Assembly (NCBI RefSeq): GCF_029269835.1
Contig: NZ_JARJBB010000012.1
Location: 121,110 to 185,109 of the forward strand
DNA: 64,000 bases
Direction: 5' to 3'
Source of the DNA: Streptomyces tropicalis
Lineage (GTDB): Bacteria > Actinomycetota > Actinomycetes > Streptomycetales > Streptomycetaceae
Made by a program: the position numbers and the translations under genes. The first letter of the stretch is position 1. Each line of letters starts with the position of its first letter. Shown piece after piece: positions 31,700-39,600 of the stretch. The notes under the pieces are model-generated. The model did not search any database, was not told where the DNA came from, and saw nothing but the letters and a program-made list of their open reading frames with translations.

Positions 31700-32596
31700 T
31701 TGACCGGCCGGGTCTCCTCCGACCGCCCGACGGCACACCTCTCCTGGATCGTCGAGCTCTATCTGCGCGGCAAGGAACTGGAGCTCATGCACCGGGCCCT
31801 GGGGTTCGCCACGCTCGCCCTGGTGACCCTGGCGCCGCTGCTGATCGTGGTCGCCGCGGCGGATCCCCTGCACCACGGCGGGTTCGCGCTGTGGCTGGTG
31901 GACGGCATGGACCTGTCCGGCCGGTCGTCGCACGTGCTGTCGGAGGTCTTCAGCCCGCCGCGCAAGGTGGTCGGCACGACCAGCGTGTGGGGCGGTGTGC
32001 TGCTCGCCTTCTTCGGCCTCTCGTTCGCCTCCAGCGTCCAGAACGGGTACGAGCGGGTGTGGCGGCTGCCCGCCGGCCCGTGGCACCGGGTGTGGCGGCA
32101 GGCCGTCTGGCTGCTCGCGCTGATGACGTACCTGTACGTGCAGGTGCAGACCCGTACCGTGCTCGCGGGCTCGTACCGGCTGGTGCTCAGCCTGGGGATC
32201 GGGGTGGTGTTCTTCTGGTGGGGTCCGCACTTCCTGCTCGGCCACCAGGTGCGGCGGCGGCTCCTCCTTCCGGGCGCCATCGCCACCATGCTGGGCCTGG
32301 TCGGCCTGCGCGCCTTCTCGTACCTGGTCTTCACACCGCTGATCGTGACGAACGCGGTGAGCTACGGCGCGGTCGGCACGGTCCTCGTGGTGGAGTCCTG
32401 GCTGGTCGGAGCCGGGTTCGTGGTCCACGGCGGCGCGCTGCTCGGGCATCTCTTCTGCGACCGGATGGGGCACCTGCTGGAACACGAGGAGAACGACGAG
32501 GGCGACGCGTACGACCACGACGCGCACGACGGCCACGACGACCACGGCGGCACCGGCGACGGCGGGCACGGCACCCCGGGCGGCGGGGCCCGCTGA
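31700..32596 (+). CDS. YihY/BrkB-family membrane protein with His/Asp-rich tail
   Basis: The frame is open far upstream, but the credible start is TTG 31700, giving 298 residues (MTGRVSSDRPTAHLSWIVEL). Six or so membrane helices are visible, including ALGFATLALVTLAPLLIVVA, WGGVLLAFFGLSFASSVQNG, LVLSLGIGVVFFWWGPHFLL and YLVFTPLIVTNAVSYGAV. The spacing and SVQNGYERVWRLPA loop fit the YihY/BrkB family of unknown function, possibly export-related. After the last helix comes a cytosolic tail with YDHDAHDGHDDHGG, a likely divalent-metal binder. No good ribosome binding site is seen, so the start is uncertain. It is divergent from the copper-storage-like gene. Confidence 0.7.
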   Translation: MTGRVSSDRPTAHLSWIVELYLRGKELELMHRALGFATLALVTLAPLLIVVAAADPLHHGGFALWLVDGMDLSGRSSHVLSEVFSPPRKVVGTTSVWGGVLLAFFGLSFASSVQNGYERVWRLPAGPWHRVWRQAVWLLALMTYLYVQVQTRTVLAGSYRLVLSLGIGVVFFWWGPHFLLGHQVRRRLLLPGAIATMLGLVGLRAFSYLVFTPLIVTNAVSYGAVGTVLVVESWLVGAGFVVHGGALLGHLFCDRMGHLLEHEENDEGDAYDHDAHDGHDDHGGTGDGGHGTPGGGAR

Positions 32597-32636
32597 GCAC
32601 GCCGGGGCGCTCCCCGCGCGGCGGGCGCGTCGCCCG

Positions 32637-32820
32637 TCACTCCACCGGCAGCGCCTCCGGCAGGCCCAGCGCGGCCGCCACATGGCGCCATATGGGCGCG
32701 AGGGCGGCGTCGAGGGTGGCCGTCGGGTCGCGCAGCATGAGGCGGATGCCGCAGCCGTCGCTCAGGGACAGCACGAGTGGGGCCGTGGTGAGCGCGCTGC
32801 CCGTGGGGCCGCTGCGGTCC
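32637..32820 (-). pseudogene. TetR-family regulator, C-terminal remnant
   Basis: The last roughly 55 codons of a leftward frame read LTTAPLVLSLSDGCGIRLML followed by RDPTATLDAALAPIWRHVAA and a stop at 32637. This resembles the C-terminal ligand-binding helices of TetR repressors. Upstream of about 32820 the frame runs into antisense of the aldehyde dehydrogenase gene, and no helix-turn-helix part exists. The regulator has lost its DNA-binding half, probably by the event that placed the dehydrogenase gene here. Confidence 0.55.
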
Positions 32821-32862
32821 GTCGCCGTCACCGGGGCCGGCGAGGGGGGGAGGCACTGCGCC

Positions 32863-34291
32863 GTGGCTGACCCCGCCCGCCCCACCACCGTCCTGAACCA
32901 CGTCGACGGCACGGACCGCCCCGCCGTCTCCGGTGCCACCCTGCCCCTGACCGGCCCCGCCACGGGGCTTCCGCACGGCACGGCGCCGCTGTCCGGCGCC
33001 GACGACGTGGACGCGGCCTGCCGGGCGGCGCACGCGGCCTTCGACGGCTGGTCGGCCACCACCCCGGCACAGCGGCAGACCGCGCTGCTGCGCATCGCCG
33101 ACGCCCTGGAGGGGCACGCCGGGGCGCTGACCGGCGCCGAGGTGACCGACACGGGCAAACCGCGCGCCCTGTTCCTCGCGGACGAACTGCTCGCCGTCGT
33201 CGACGTGCTGCGGTACTTCGCCGGCGCGGCCCGCAACCTGCCGGGGGCCGCGGCGGCCGAGTACACCCCGGGCCGGACCTCCGTACTGCGCCGGGAGCCG
33301 GTCGGTGTGTGCGCGCAGATCACCCCCTGGAACTACCCGCTGATGATGGCGGTGTGGAAAATCGCCCCGGCGATCGCCGCGGGCAACACCGTCGTCCTGA
33401 AGCCGTCCGACACCACTCCCTCCTCGGCCGCGCTGCCGGCTGGCCGGCGAGCACCTGCCGCCCGGGGTGCTCAACCTGGTGCGCGGCGACCGCGGCACCG
33501 GCCGGCACCTCGTGGACCATCCGCTCGCCCGCATGGTCGCGGTCACCGGCAGTGTCCGCGCGGGCCGGGAGATCGCCGCCGCCACGGCCGCCGACCTCAA
33601 GCGGCTGCACCTCGAACTCGGCGGCAACGCCCCGGTGCTGATCCACGAGGACGCCGATCTGGCGGACGCCGTGGAGCAGTTGTCGTCGCTGTCCTTCTAC
33701 AACGCCGGCCAGGACTGCACGGCCGCGACCAGGATCCTGGTGCACCGCCGCGTCCACGACGCCTTCCTGGATGCCTTCGCCGACCGGGCCGCGCGACTGC
33801 GGCCCGGTGCCCCCGACGAGCCCGGCGCCGACTTCGGCCCGCTCACCACCGCCGCGCAGCTCGCCTCCGTCCGCGGCCTGCTGGAACGCCTCCCGGCGCA
33901 CGCCGAGGCGGTCGCCGGAGGGACGTCCCCCGACCGCCCCGGCCACTTCCACTCGGCGACGGTGGTCGCCGGAGCCCGGCAGGAGGACGAGATCGTCTCC
34001 GGGGAGATCTTCGGCCCGGTCGTCACCGTCCAGCCGTTCGGCGACGAGGCGGAGGCCCACCGCATGGCCAACGCCGTCCCGCAGGGCCTCGCCGCGAGCG
34101 TCTGGACCCGCGACCACGACCGCGCCATGCGGGCCAGCCGGGCGCTGCACACCGGCATCGTCTGGGTCAACACCCACGGCACGACGGTGTCCGAGATGCC
34201 GCACGGCGGGGTGCGGCACTCCGGCTACGGCAGCGACCTCTCCCTCACCGGGCTGCTCGACTACACCCAGGTCAAGCACGTCATGCTCTGA
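32863..34291 (+). pseudogene. Aldehyde dehydrogenase, frameshifted
   Basis: Two consecutive frames together make a full aldehyde dehydrogenase (about 475 residues), closest in feel to betaine- or aminobutyraldehyde dehydrogenases. The first part (GTG 32863) includes CAQITPWNYPLMMAVWKIAP and GNTVVLKPSDTTPSSAAL; the second resumes with GEHLPPGVLNLVRGDRGTGR, GSVRAGREIAAA, LELGGNAPVLI (catalytic Glu), FYNAGQDCTAATR (nucleophile Cys) and EIFGPVVTVQPF. The shift falls near 33435-33450, where a few residues also appear missing, so a small deletion is likely. As written, translation ends in unrelated sequence before the active site. The gene is either inactivated or carries a sequencing error. Confidence 0.8.
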
Positions 34292-34299
34292 CCGGCGCT

Positions 34300-34349
34300 C
34301 CGGCCGGACACCGGGCCCCGGCCGTGCCGCCCGCCCGGTGTCCGGCCGG
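34300..34349. terminator. 17-bp perfect hairpin between convergent genes
   Basis: Arms 34300-34316 and 34333-34349 pair perfectly around a 16-base loop. It lies between the end of the aldehyde dehydrogenase and the stop of the leftward methyltransferase-like gene. Confidence 0.75.
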
Positions 34350-34356
34350 CACCCGC

Positions 34357-34995
34357 CTACCGGTGGCTGCCGGCCGGGCGGCGGCCGGCTCCGGCGGCAC
34401 GCGTCCAGGGCATCAGTGCCGGGACCCGCGCCCGGTAGGCGTCGTAGGCCGGTCCGAACCGTCCGGCCATCAGGGCGTCCTCGGTCCGGACCCGGGCCAG
34501 CAGCCAGGGCACGACCACGGCCAGGGCGGCCGTCCAGACCCCGAAGCCGCAGGCCAGCATGGCGCCGGCGGTCAGGCCGAGCAGGCCGGTGTATATGGGG
34601 TGGCGGACCAGGCGGTAGGGACCGTCGGTCCGCAGCTCGTGGTGCTCCCGGACGGTCGGCACACTGGCCCACATCGTGCCCAGCACCCAGCGCGCCCACA
34701 GCAGCAGTCCCGTGGAGGCGACCGCGAGCAGCCCGCCCAGGACAGCCAGCTCCGGCTGCCAGTACTGCAGGTGCCGCCAGAACCCCCGGAAGTGGCCGAC
34801 GAGCAGGGAGAACGCGTAGACGCCGGCGATCAGCAGGATCCGGCGCGGCAGGCTCCGGCGCAGCCCGCGCGCCCAGTCCTGCGGGCCGGCCGCGCTCTTC
34901 AGACCGAAATAGAGTGCGCCCGCGATCCAGGCCACGAGGAAGACCGCGACGCACACGGCGACGAGAACGACGAGTGCCGAGTGCAGAGAACTCAT
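34357..34995 (-). CDS. Isoprenylcysteine carboxyl methyltransferase-like membrane protein
   Basis: A 212-residue integral membrane protein with about five helices (ALVVLVAVCVAVFLVAWIAG, ILLIAGVYAFSLLVG, AVLGGLLAVASTGLLLWARW and others). The C-terminal signature ELRTDGPYRLVRHPIYTGLL followed by LARVRTEDALMAGRFGPAYD is the cofactor-binding part of the ICMT/NnrU-like family. Eukaryotic members methylate prenylated cysteines; bacterial relatives have unknown, probably lipid or small-molecule, substrates. Palindromic GGAGAC/GTCTCC elements lie about 52 bases upstream of ATG 34995. Confidence 0.8.
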   Translation of the reverse strand: MSSLHSALVVLVAVCVAVFLVAWIAGALYFGLKSAAGPQDWARGLRRSLPRRILLIAGVYAFSLLVGHFRGFWRHLQYWQPELAVLGGLLAVASTGLLLWARWVLGTMWASVPTVREHHELRTDGPYRLVRHPIYTGLLGLTAGAMLACGFGVWTAALAVVVPWLLARVRTEDALMAGRFGPAYDAYRARVPALMPWTRAAGAGRRPAGSHR

Positions 34996-35046
34996 GCCTC
35001 AAGGCTCCACCGCCCGGCGTCCCACCACCAGCACCCACGGGCCGAT

Positions 35047-35074
35047 GGAGACGTCTCCACCCGTGGGGGGAGAC
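35047..35074. promoter_or_regulatory. GGAGAC/GTCTCC palindrome cluster
   Basis: GGAGACGTCTCC (35047-35058) is a perfect 12-base palindrome, and a third half-site GGAGAC lies at 35069-35074. They sit upstream of the leftward methyltransferase-like gene and could be an operator. Confidence 0.4.
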
Positions 35075-35234
35075 GCGGTGGCTGCCCTGCGGCACGGCCT
35101 CGGGGCCTCGGTCCGGCGTGCCCCCGTCGCCGGAGCCGCCGGTCAACGCTCCGCACGCACGAACTCGCCCCACTCCTATAGGTTTTGGAACGTCCCGTGC
35201 AGGGCGGGTCCGGACCACGTGCAAGGGAACTCGT

Positions 35235-35843
35235 ATGTCCTTCATCCACCAGACCACCATGACGCCGACCAAGCTGGAACTGCTCGCCGGCTGGCTGCCG
35301 AAGCAGAGCTGGTACGCGGGCGGTTCGGGGGCGCCGGAGCTGGTGAGGGCAGGGGGATTCCGGCTGGACGATCCGGAGGGCGAGGTCGGGATCGAGTTCA
35401 TGGTCGTGGTGGACACCGGGGCCCGGGAGCCGGTGGCGTACCTGGTGCCGATGGGGTACCGCGCCGCGGCGCTGGAGGGCGTACCGGCCGATGCGCTGAT
35501 CGGGACCTGCGAGCACGGTGTGCTCGGGACCCGGTGGATCTACGACGGCGTCCACGATCCGGTGGTGACGGCGCAGTTGAGCGCGCTCCTGCGGGGGGAG
35601 GCGGCGCCGCAGCACCGGAGCAGGAGCGACACGCCCGACCCGAGCGTGACCGTGCACGGTGCCGGACGGGGCGGCGGTTCCGGGGTCCTGGTCCACCGCG
35701 TCCTGCGGCCGGTGCAGGCCACGGACGAACCGTCCGGGAGCGTCGGGGCGGGGAGTGTCGGGGCGGGGAGTGTCGTGGCCGGGTGGACCTGGCCGGACGG
35801 CACGGCCGCACGGGGCGTCTTCGCCACCGACGAGGCACGGTAG
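35235..35843 (+). CDS. Stand-alone maltokinase N-terminal cap domain protein
   Basis: A 202-residue cytosolic protein that resembles only the N-terminal cap of maltokinase (Mak/Pep2): ELLAGWLPKQSWYAGGSGAP, EFMVVVDTGAREPVAYLVPM, GYRAAALEGVPADALIG and the EHGVLGTRWIYDGVHDPV motif. The kinase domain is absent. Separate cap-only proteins are common in Streptomyces, often labelled 'glucan branching' proteins; their role is not established. Near the C-terminus is a short tandem repeat SVGAGSVGAGSVVAG. AAGGGAA precedes ATG 35235. The gene stands alone and ends before a strong hairpin. Confidence 0.72.
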   Translation: MSFIHQTTMTPTKLELLAGWLPKQSWYAGGSGAPELVRAGGFRLDDPEGEVGIEFMVVVDTGAREPVAYLVPMGYRAAALEGVPADALIGTCEHGVLGTRWIYDGVHDPVVTAQLSALLRGEAAPQHRSRSDTPDPSVTVHGAGRGGGSGVLVHRVLRPVQATDEPSGSVGAGSVGAGSVVAGWTWPDGTAARGVFATDEAR

Positions 35844-36246
35844 GGGGCGGGCCGGGCGGCGGGGAGAGGCAGGCCCGGGTGCGGAGGCGGCTGCCCACGG
35901 CCGGCGGCGACGCCGATCCGCGACGGCGCGGCGCCGCACCGGCCACCGGCCGCGCCTCGGCACGGTCGGCGGCCGGTGCGGCGCCCGTTCCCCTGAGCGG
36001 GCGCCGCACGTGACCTTCGGTGTCACAAGGTCGATACTTCCGGTAGGAGCGCTCCGGACTCCTCGCGTCCACCCGGCCGACGGATCCGACGGCCCGTCAG
36101 GAAAGGCATCAGCCAGCGGCCGACCGCCCCGCCGCCGACCGGGTCCGGCCCTCGTGGACCACCCACTCCGGCCACCGCCCGTACAGCTTCTGACCAGCAG
36201 AAAAGCAGGCCGGGGCCCTGTCTGTCCGTCTCAGTAGGAGGTATCC
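35844..36246 (+). other. Intergenic region upstream of dhaK
   Basis: About 400 bases without a gene. It holds the terminator hairpin of the upstream gene and, near 36045, a short palindrome GGAGCGCTCC within the likely dhaK promoter or leader region. I see no coding potential or known riboswitch. Confidence 0.5.
35930..35985 (+). terminator. 15-bp perfect hairpin
   Basis: Arms 35930-35944 and 35971-35985 are perfectly complementary around a 26-base loop, 87 bases after the maltokinase-cap stop. Confidence 0.55.
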
Positions 36247-37239
36247 ATGAAGATGCTCATCAACGTCGCGGAGACCGTGGTCGCGGACGCGCTGCGCGGA
36301 ATGGCGGCCGCCCACCCGGACCTCACCGTGGACGTCGAGAACCGGGTGATCGTACGGCGTGACGCGCCGGTGGCCGGGAAGGTCGCGCTGGTCTCCGGCG
36401 GCGGCTCCGGGCACGAACCCCTGCACGGCGGTTTCGTCGGTCCCGGCATGCTGTCGGCGGCCTGTCCGGGAGAGGTCTTCACCTCGCCCGTGCCCGACCA
36501 GATGCTGCGGGCGGCGGCGGCCGTGGACAGCGGTGCGGGTGTGCTCTTCATCGTGAAGAACTACACCGGTGACGTGCTCAACTTCGACATGGCGGCCGAA
36601 CTCGCCGAGGACGAGGGCGTCCAGATCGCCAAGGTCCTGGTCAACGACGACGTGGCGGTCACCGACAGCCTGTACACCGCCGGGCGGCGCGGCACCGGCG
36701 CGACGCTGTTCGTGGAGAAGATCGCGGGCGCCGCCGCCGAGGAGGGCCGGCCGCTGGAGCAGGTCGAGGCGATCGGCCGCCAGGTCAACGAGAACTCCCG
36801 CACCTTCGGCGTCGCCCTGAGCGCCTGCACCACCCCGGCCAAGGGCAGCCCCACCTTCGATCTGCCCCCGGGCGAGCTGGAACTCGGCATCGGCATCCAC
36901 GGCGAGCCCGGCCGGGAGCGGCGGGCGATGATGACGTCCGGCGAGATCGCCGACTTCACGGTGCACGCGCTCCTGGAGGACATGCCCCCGCGCAACCCCG
37001 TCCTGCTGCTGGTCAACGGCATGGGCGCGACACCGCTGCTGGAGTTGTACGGCTTCGGCGCGGAGGTGCACCGGGTGCTCGCCGACCGCGGCGTGGCCGT
37101 CGCCCGGACACTCGTCGGAAACTACGTCACCTCCCTGGACATGGCCGGCGTCTCGGTCACGCTGTGCCAGATCGACGAGGAACTGCTGCGGCTGTGGGAC
37201 GCGCCGGTGAGGACGCCGGGGCTGCGCTGGGGAATGTGA
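36247..37239 (+). CDS. dhaK: Dihydroxyacetone kinase, substrate-binding subunit DhaK
   Basis: A 330-residue subunit of the PTS-dependent dihydroxyacetone kinase, which phosphorylates dihydroxyacetone to DHAP. Motifs: KVALVSGGGSGHEPLHGGFV, GVLFIVKNYTGDVLNFDMAA, and ELGIGIHGEPG, which holds the histidine that binds substrate as a covalent hemiaminal. Length matches E. coli DhaK (356) and actinobacterial forms. A very strong Shine-Dalgarno GTAGGAGGT precedes ATG 36247. It is the first gene of dhaKLM, linking dihydroxyacetone or glycerol use to glycolysis. Confidence 0.95.
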   Translation: MKMLINVAETVVADALRGMAAAHPDLTVDVENRVIVRRDAPVAGKVALVSGGGSGHEPLHGGFVGPGMLSAACPGEVFTSPVPDQMLRAAAAVDSGAGVLFIVKNYTGDVLNFDMAAELAEDEGVQIAKVLVNDDVAVTDSLYTAGRRGTGATLFVEKIAGAAAEEGRPLEQVEAIGRQVNENSRTFGVALSACTTPAKGSPTFDLPPGELELGIGIHGEPGRERRAMMTSGEIADFTVHALLEDMPPRNPVLLLVNGMGATPLLELYGFGAEVHRVLADRGVAVARTLVGNYVTSLDMAGVSVTLCQIDEELLRLWDAPVRTPGLRWGM

Positions 37240-37304
37240 CTCCCGCGCCGTCACCGGCCCTCGCCCCGGCAGACGCCGTCCCACCTACCACGCAAGGAGA
37301 TCCA

Positions 37305-37913
37305 GTGCTCGACGCCGACTTCTTCCGCCGTTGGATGGCGGCGACCGCCATGTCCGTCGACCGCGAGGCCGACCGTCTCACCGCGCTCGACTCACCCATC
37401 GGCGACGCCGACCACGGCATCAACATGAAGCGCGGGTTCGCGGCCGTACGGACCACCCTGGAGAAGGAGACGCCGGACACGCCGGGCGGGGTGCTCACCC
37501 TCGCCGGGAAGCAGCTGATCTCCACGGTCGGCGGGGCGTCCGGTCCGCTGTACGGAACGCTGCTGCGCCGGGCCGGGAAGGCCCTCGGGGACGCCGGCGA
37601 GGTCAGTGAGGCACAGCTCGCCGACGCGCTGCACGCCGGTCTGGACGGGGTCATGACGCTGGGTGGGGCGAAGCCGGGCGACAAGACGATGGTGGACGCA
37701 CTGGTCCCCGCCGTGGAGGCGCTCTCCGCCGGTTTCGCCGCCGCCCGGACCGCGGCCGAGGAGGGCGCGGAGGCGACGACGCCCATGCTGGCCCGCAAGG
37801 GCAGGGCCAGCTATCTCGGGGAGCGCAGCATCGGGCACCAGGACCCCGGCGCCACCTCCTCGGCCCTCCTCGTGGCCGCGCTCACCGAGGCCGCGGAGGC
37901 GGCGGATGAGTGA
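37305..37913 (+). CDS. dhaL: Dihydroxyacetone kinase, ADP-binding subunit DhaL
   Basis: GTG 37305 with AAGGAGA upstream gives 202 residues. It is the nucleotide-binding subunit that keeps ADP as a bound cofactor: motifs LDSPIGDADHGINMKRGFAA (metal-ligand aspartates), STVGGASGPLYGTLLRRAGK, LGGAKPGDKTMVDALVPA and GHQDPGATSSALLV. In PTS-type kinases DhaM recharges this ADP to ATP. Its stop overlaps the start of dhaM (ATGAGTGA), a sign of translational coupling. Confidence 0.95.
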   Translation: MLDADFFRRWMAATAMSVDREADRLTALDSPIGDADHGINMKRGFAAVRTTLEKETPDTPGGVLTLAGKQLISTVGGASGPLYGTLLRRAGKALGDAGEVSEAQLADALHAGLDGVMTLGGAKPGDKTMVDALVPAVEALSAGFAAARTAAEEGAEATTPMLARKGRASYLGERSIGHQDPGATSSALLVAALTEAAEAADE

Positions 37914-38316
37914 CGACAAGCTGGTCGGGATCGTGCTGGTGTCGCACAGCGCGGAGGTGGCCGAGTCGGTGGCCCGGCTCGCCCAGGGTCTGTCGGGCAG
38001 CGGCACCACGGTGCCGGTGGCCCCGGCGGGCGGCCGGACGGGCGGCGGGCTCGGCACGAGCGCCGAACTGGTGGTGGCGGCGGCCGCCTCGGTGGACCGG
38101 GGGGCGGGCGTGGCGGTGCTCACGGACCTGGGCAGTGCGGTGCTCACCGTGAAGGCGCTGCTGACGGAGGGTGACGAACTGCCGGACGGGACACGCCTGG
38201 TGGACGCCCCGTTCGTCGAGGGCGCGGTGGCCGCGGTGGTCACGGCGGCGACCGGGGCCGGTCTGGACGCGGTGGAGGCGGCGGCGGTGGAGGCGTACGG
38301 CTACCGCAAGTCGTGA
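37906..38316 (+). CDS. dhaM: Dihydroxyacetone kinase phosphotransfer subunit DhaM (EIIA-like)
   Basis: A 136-residue mannose-type EIIA domain. The N-terminus KLVGIVLVSHSAEVAESVAR contains the phosphoryl-accepting histidine (SHS), and VLTDLGSAVLTVKALL fits the family. Unlike E. coli DhaM it lacks the fused HPr and EI-like domains, so it must receive phosphate from the general PTS proteins EI and HPr encoded elsewhere. It passes phosphate to DhaL-bound ADP. It overlaps dhaL by 8 bases and is followed by a hairpin. Confidence 0.92.
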   Translation: MSDDKLVGIVLVSHSAEVAESVARLAQGLSGSGTTVPVAPAGGRTGGGLGTSAELVVAAAASVDRGAGVAVLTDLGSAVLTVKALLTEGDELPDGTRLVDAPFVEGAVAAVVTAATGAGLDAVEAAAVEAYGYRKS

Positions 38317-38338
38317 GATCGCAGGGGTGTCCGGTCCG

Positions 38339-38377
38339 GGGCCCGTGGTGCCGTCTTCGGGACGGCGCCACGGGCCC
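38339..38377 (+). terminator. Terminator hairpin after dhaKLM
   Basis: Arms 38339-38355 and 38361-38377 pair over 17 bases with one G-T wobble and a TTCGG loop, 22 bases after the dhaM stop. The UUCG-type loop is unusually stable. Confidence 0.75.
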
Positions 38378-38625
38378 TCTCCGTCTCCGGTCCCGGCGGT
38401 CGAGGACTCCGCCCCCGGCCGGGTCGCCGGGTCCCCGCGCGTCGGTGCCGCGGCCGGCTGCGGGCCGGGCTGCCGGACGGGAGGGGGGCGGCCGGACTCC
38501 GGAGCGGACGGTGGCGACAGGGGCGGCAGGTCGAGGGGGCCGGTGCAGCCGTCGGCGGGGAAGCGCGGGCCACCCGGCCGGGGGCGGTCCCCCGGGCGGC
38601 ATAGAGCGACCGTAGGATCGCCTCC
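38378..38625. other. Gene-free spacer before LysR gene
   Basis: About 250 bases with no supportable gene. It presumably contains the LysR-type gene promoter; I see no convincing -35/-10 pair. Confidence 0.4.
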
Positions 38626-39567
38626 ATGCCCCATAGGAATACCGATGGCCGGTCCGGGTCGCCGGCGCCTCTCGACCTGTCCCTGCTGCGGACCTTCCTG
38701 GCCGTGCACCGCGCCGGTTCGTTCACGGCCGCGGCCCGGCTGCTCGGGCTCGCGCAGCCGACCGTGACCGCGCAGATGCGGACCCTGGAGGTGCAGCTCG
38801 GGCGGGAGCTGTTCGAGCGCGGGTCCCGGGGCGTGACGCCCACGCCGGTGGCGGACCAGCTGGCCGGGCGGGTCGCGGCGCCGCTGGACGCGCTCGCCGC
38901 CGTCGCCAACCCCGGCGGCCTCGGCGCCGACCAGCCGCCGGAGCCGGTGCATCTGGCCGGTCCGGCGGAGCTGTTGTGCACGCGGGCGCTGCCCGCGCTG
39001 GCGCCGCTCGTCGAGCAGGGCGTGCGGCTGCGGGTCGGCACCGGACTCACCGACGACCTGCTGGCCGAGCTGCGGGCCGGTCACCACGACCTGGTGATCG
39101 CCACCGCCCGGCCGCGCGGGCGCACGCTGAGCTGGGTACCACTGATGGACGAGGACTTCGTCCTGGTGGCGGCGCCCTCGTGGGCGGAGCGCATCGATCA
39201 CGCCCGGCTCGGCGTCGAGGGGCCCGCCGCGCTCGCCGGGGCGCCCCTGGTCACCTACGCCGAGGACCTGCCGATCGCCCGCCGCTACTGGCGGCACGTC
39301 TTCGGCACCCGGCTGACCGGGCAGGCCGCGATCACCGTGCCGGACCTGCGCGGCGTGCTGTCCGCCGTGGCCGCGGGGGCGGGCGTCACGGTGCTCCCGC
39401 GCTACCTGTGCCGGGCCGAACTGGCCTCCGGCACGCTGGTGCCGCTGCTCTCGCCGGACGACCCCCCGATCAACACCGCCTACCTCGCCCAGCGTCCGGG
39501 GGTCCCGGAGCATCCGCATCTCGCCCTCGTCCGGGAACGGCTGCTCCAGGCCGCACGCACCTGGTGA
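38626..39567 (+). CDS. LysR-family transcriptional regulator
   Basis: A 313-residue regulator. The winged helix-turn-helix spans about residues 16-80 (LSLLRTFLAVHRAGSFTAAA, LLGLAQPTVTAQMRTLEVQL, LFERGSRGVTPT). The C-terminal effector-binding domain has the type-2 periplasmic-binding fold (VRLRVGTGLTDDLLAELRAG, HHDLVIATARPRG, VLSAVAAGAGVTVLPRYLC). LysR proteins usually regulate a divergent neighbour, but the upstream gene is the same-strand dhaM and the next gene is convergent, so the target is unclear. ATG 38626 lacks a strong ribosome binding site and may be leaderless. Confidence 0.92.
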   Translation: MPHRNTDGRSGSPAPLDLSLLRTFLAVHRAGSFTAAARLLGLAQPTVTAQMRTLEVQLGRELFERGSRGVTPTPVADQLAGRVAAPLDALAAVANPGGLGADQPPEPVHLAGPAELLCTRALPALAPLVEQGVRLRVGTGLTDDLLAELRAGHHDLVIATARPRGRTLSWVPLMDEDFVLVAAPSWAERIDHARLGVEGPAALAGAPLVTYAEDLPIARRYWRHVFGTRLTGQAAITVPDLRGVLSAVAAGAGVTVLPRYLCRAELASGTLVPLLSPDDPPINTAYLAQRPGVPEHPHLALVRERLLQAARTW

Positions 39568-39600
39568 GACCTGCGCCGACCGGCTCCCGCCGCCGGTGCG

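Noticed and set aside
32680..32700. ATGGCGCCAT similar to the 5.6-kb operator
   Set aside because: It lies inside the TetR remnant, lacks the second arm with the 3-base spacer, and GGCGCC is common at this GC content.
31891..35181. 1096-codon rightward frame across the YihY, aldehyde dehydrogenase and methyltransferase genes
   Set aside because: It contains the first half of the aldehyde dehydrogenase only; before and after it is out-of-frame shadow of other genes.
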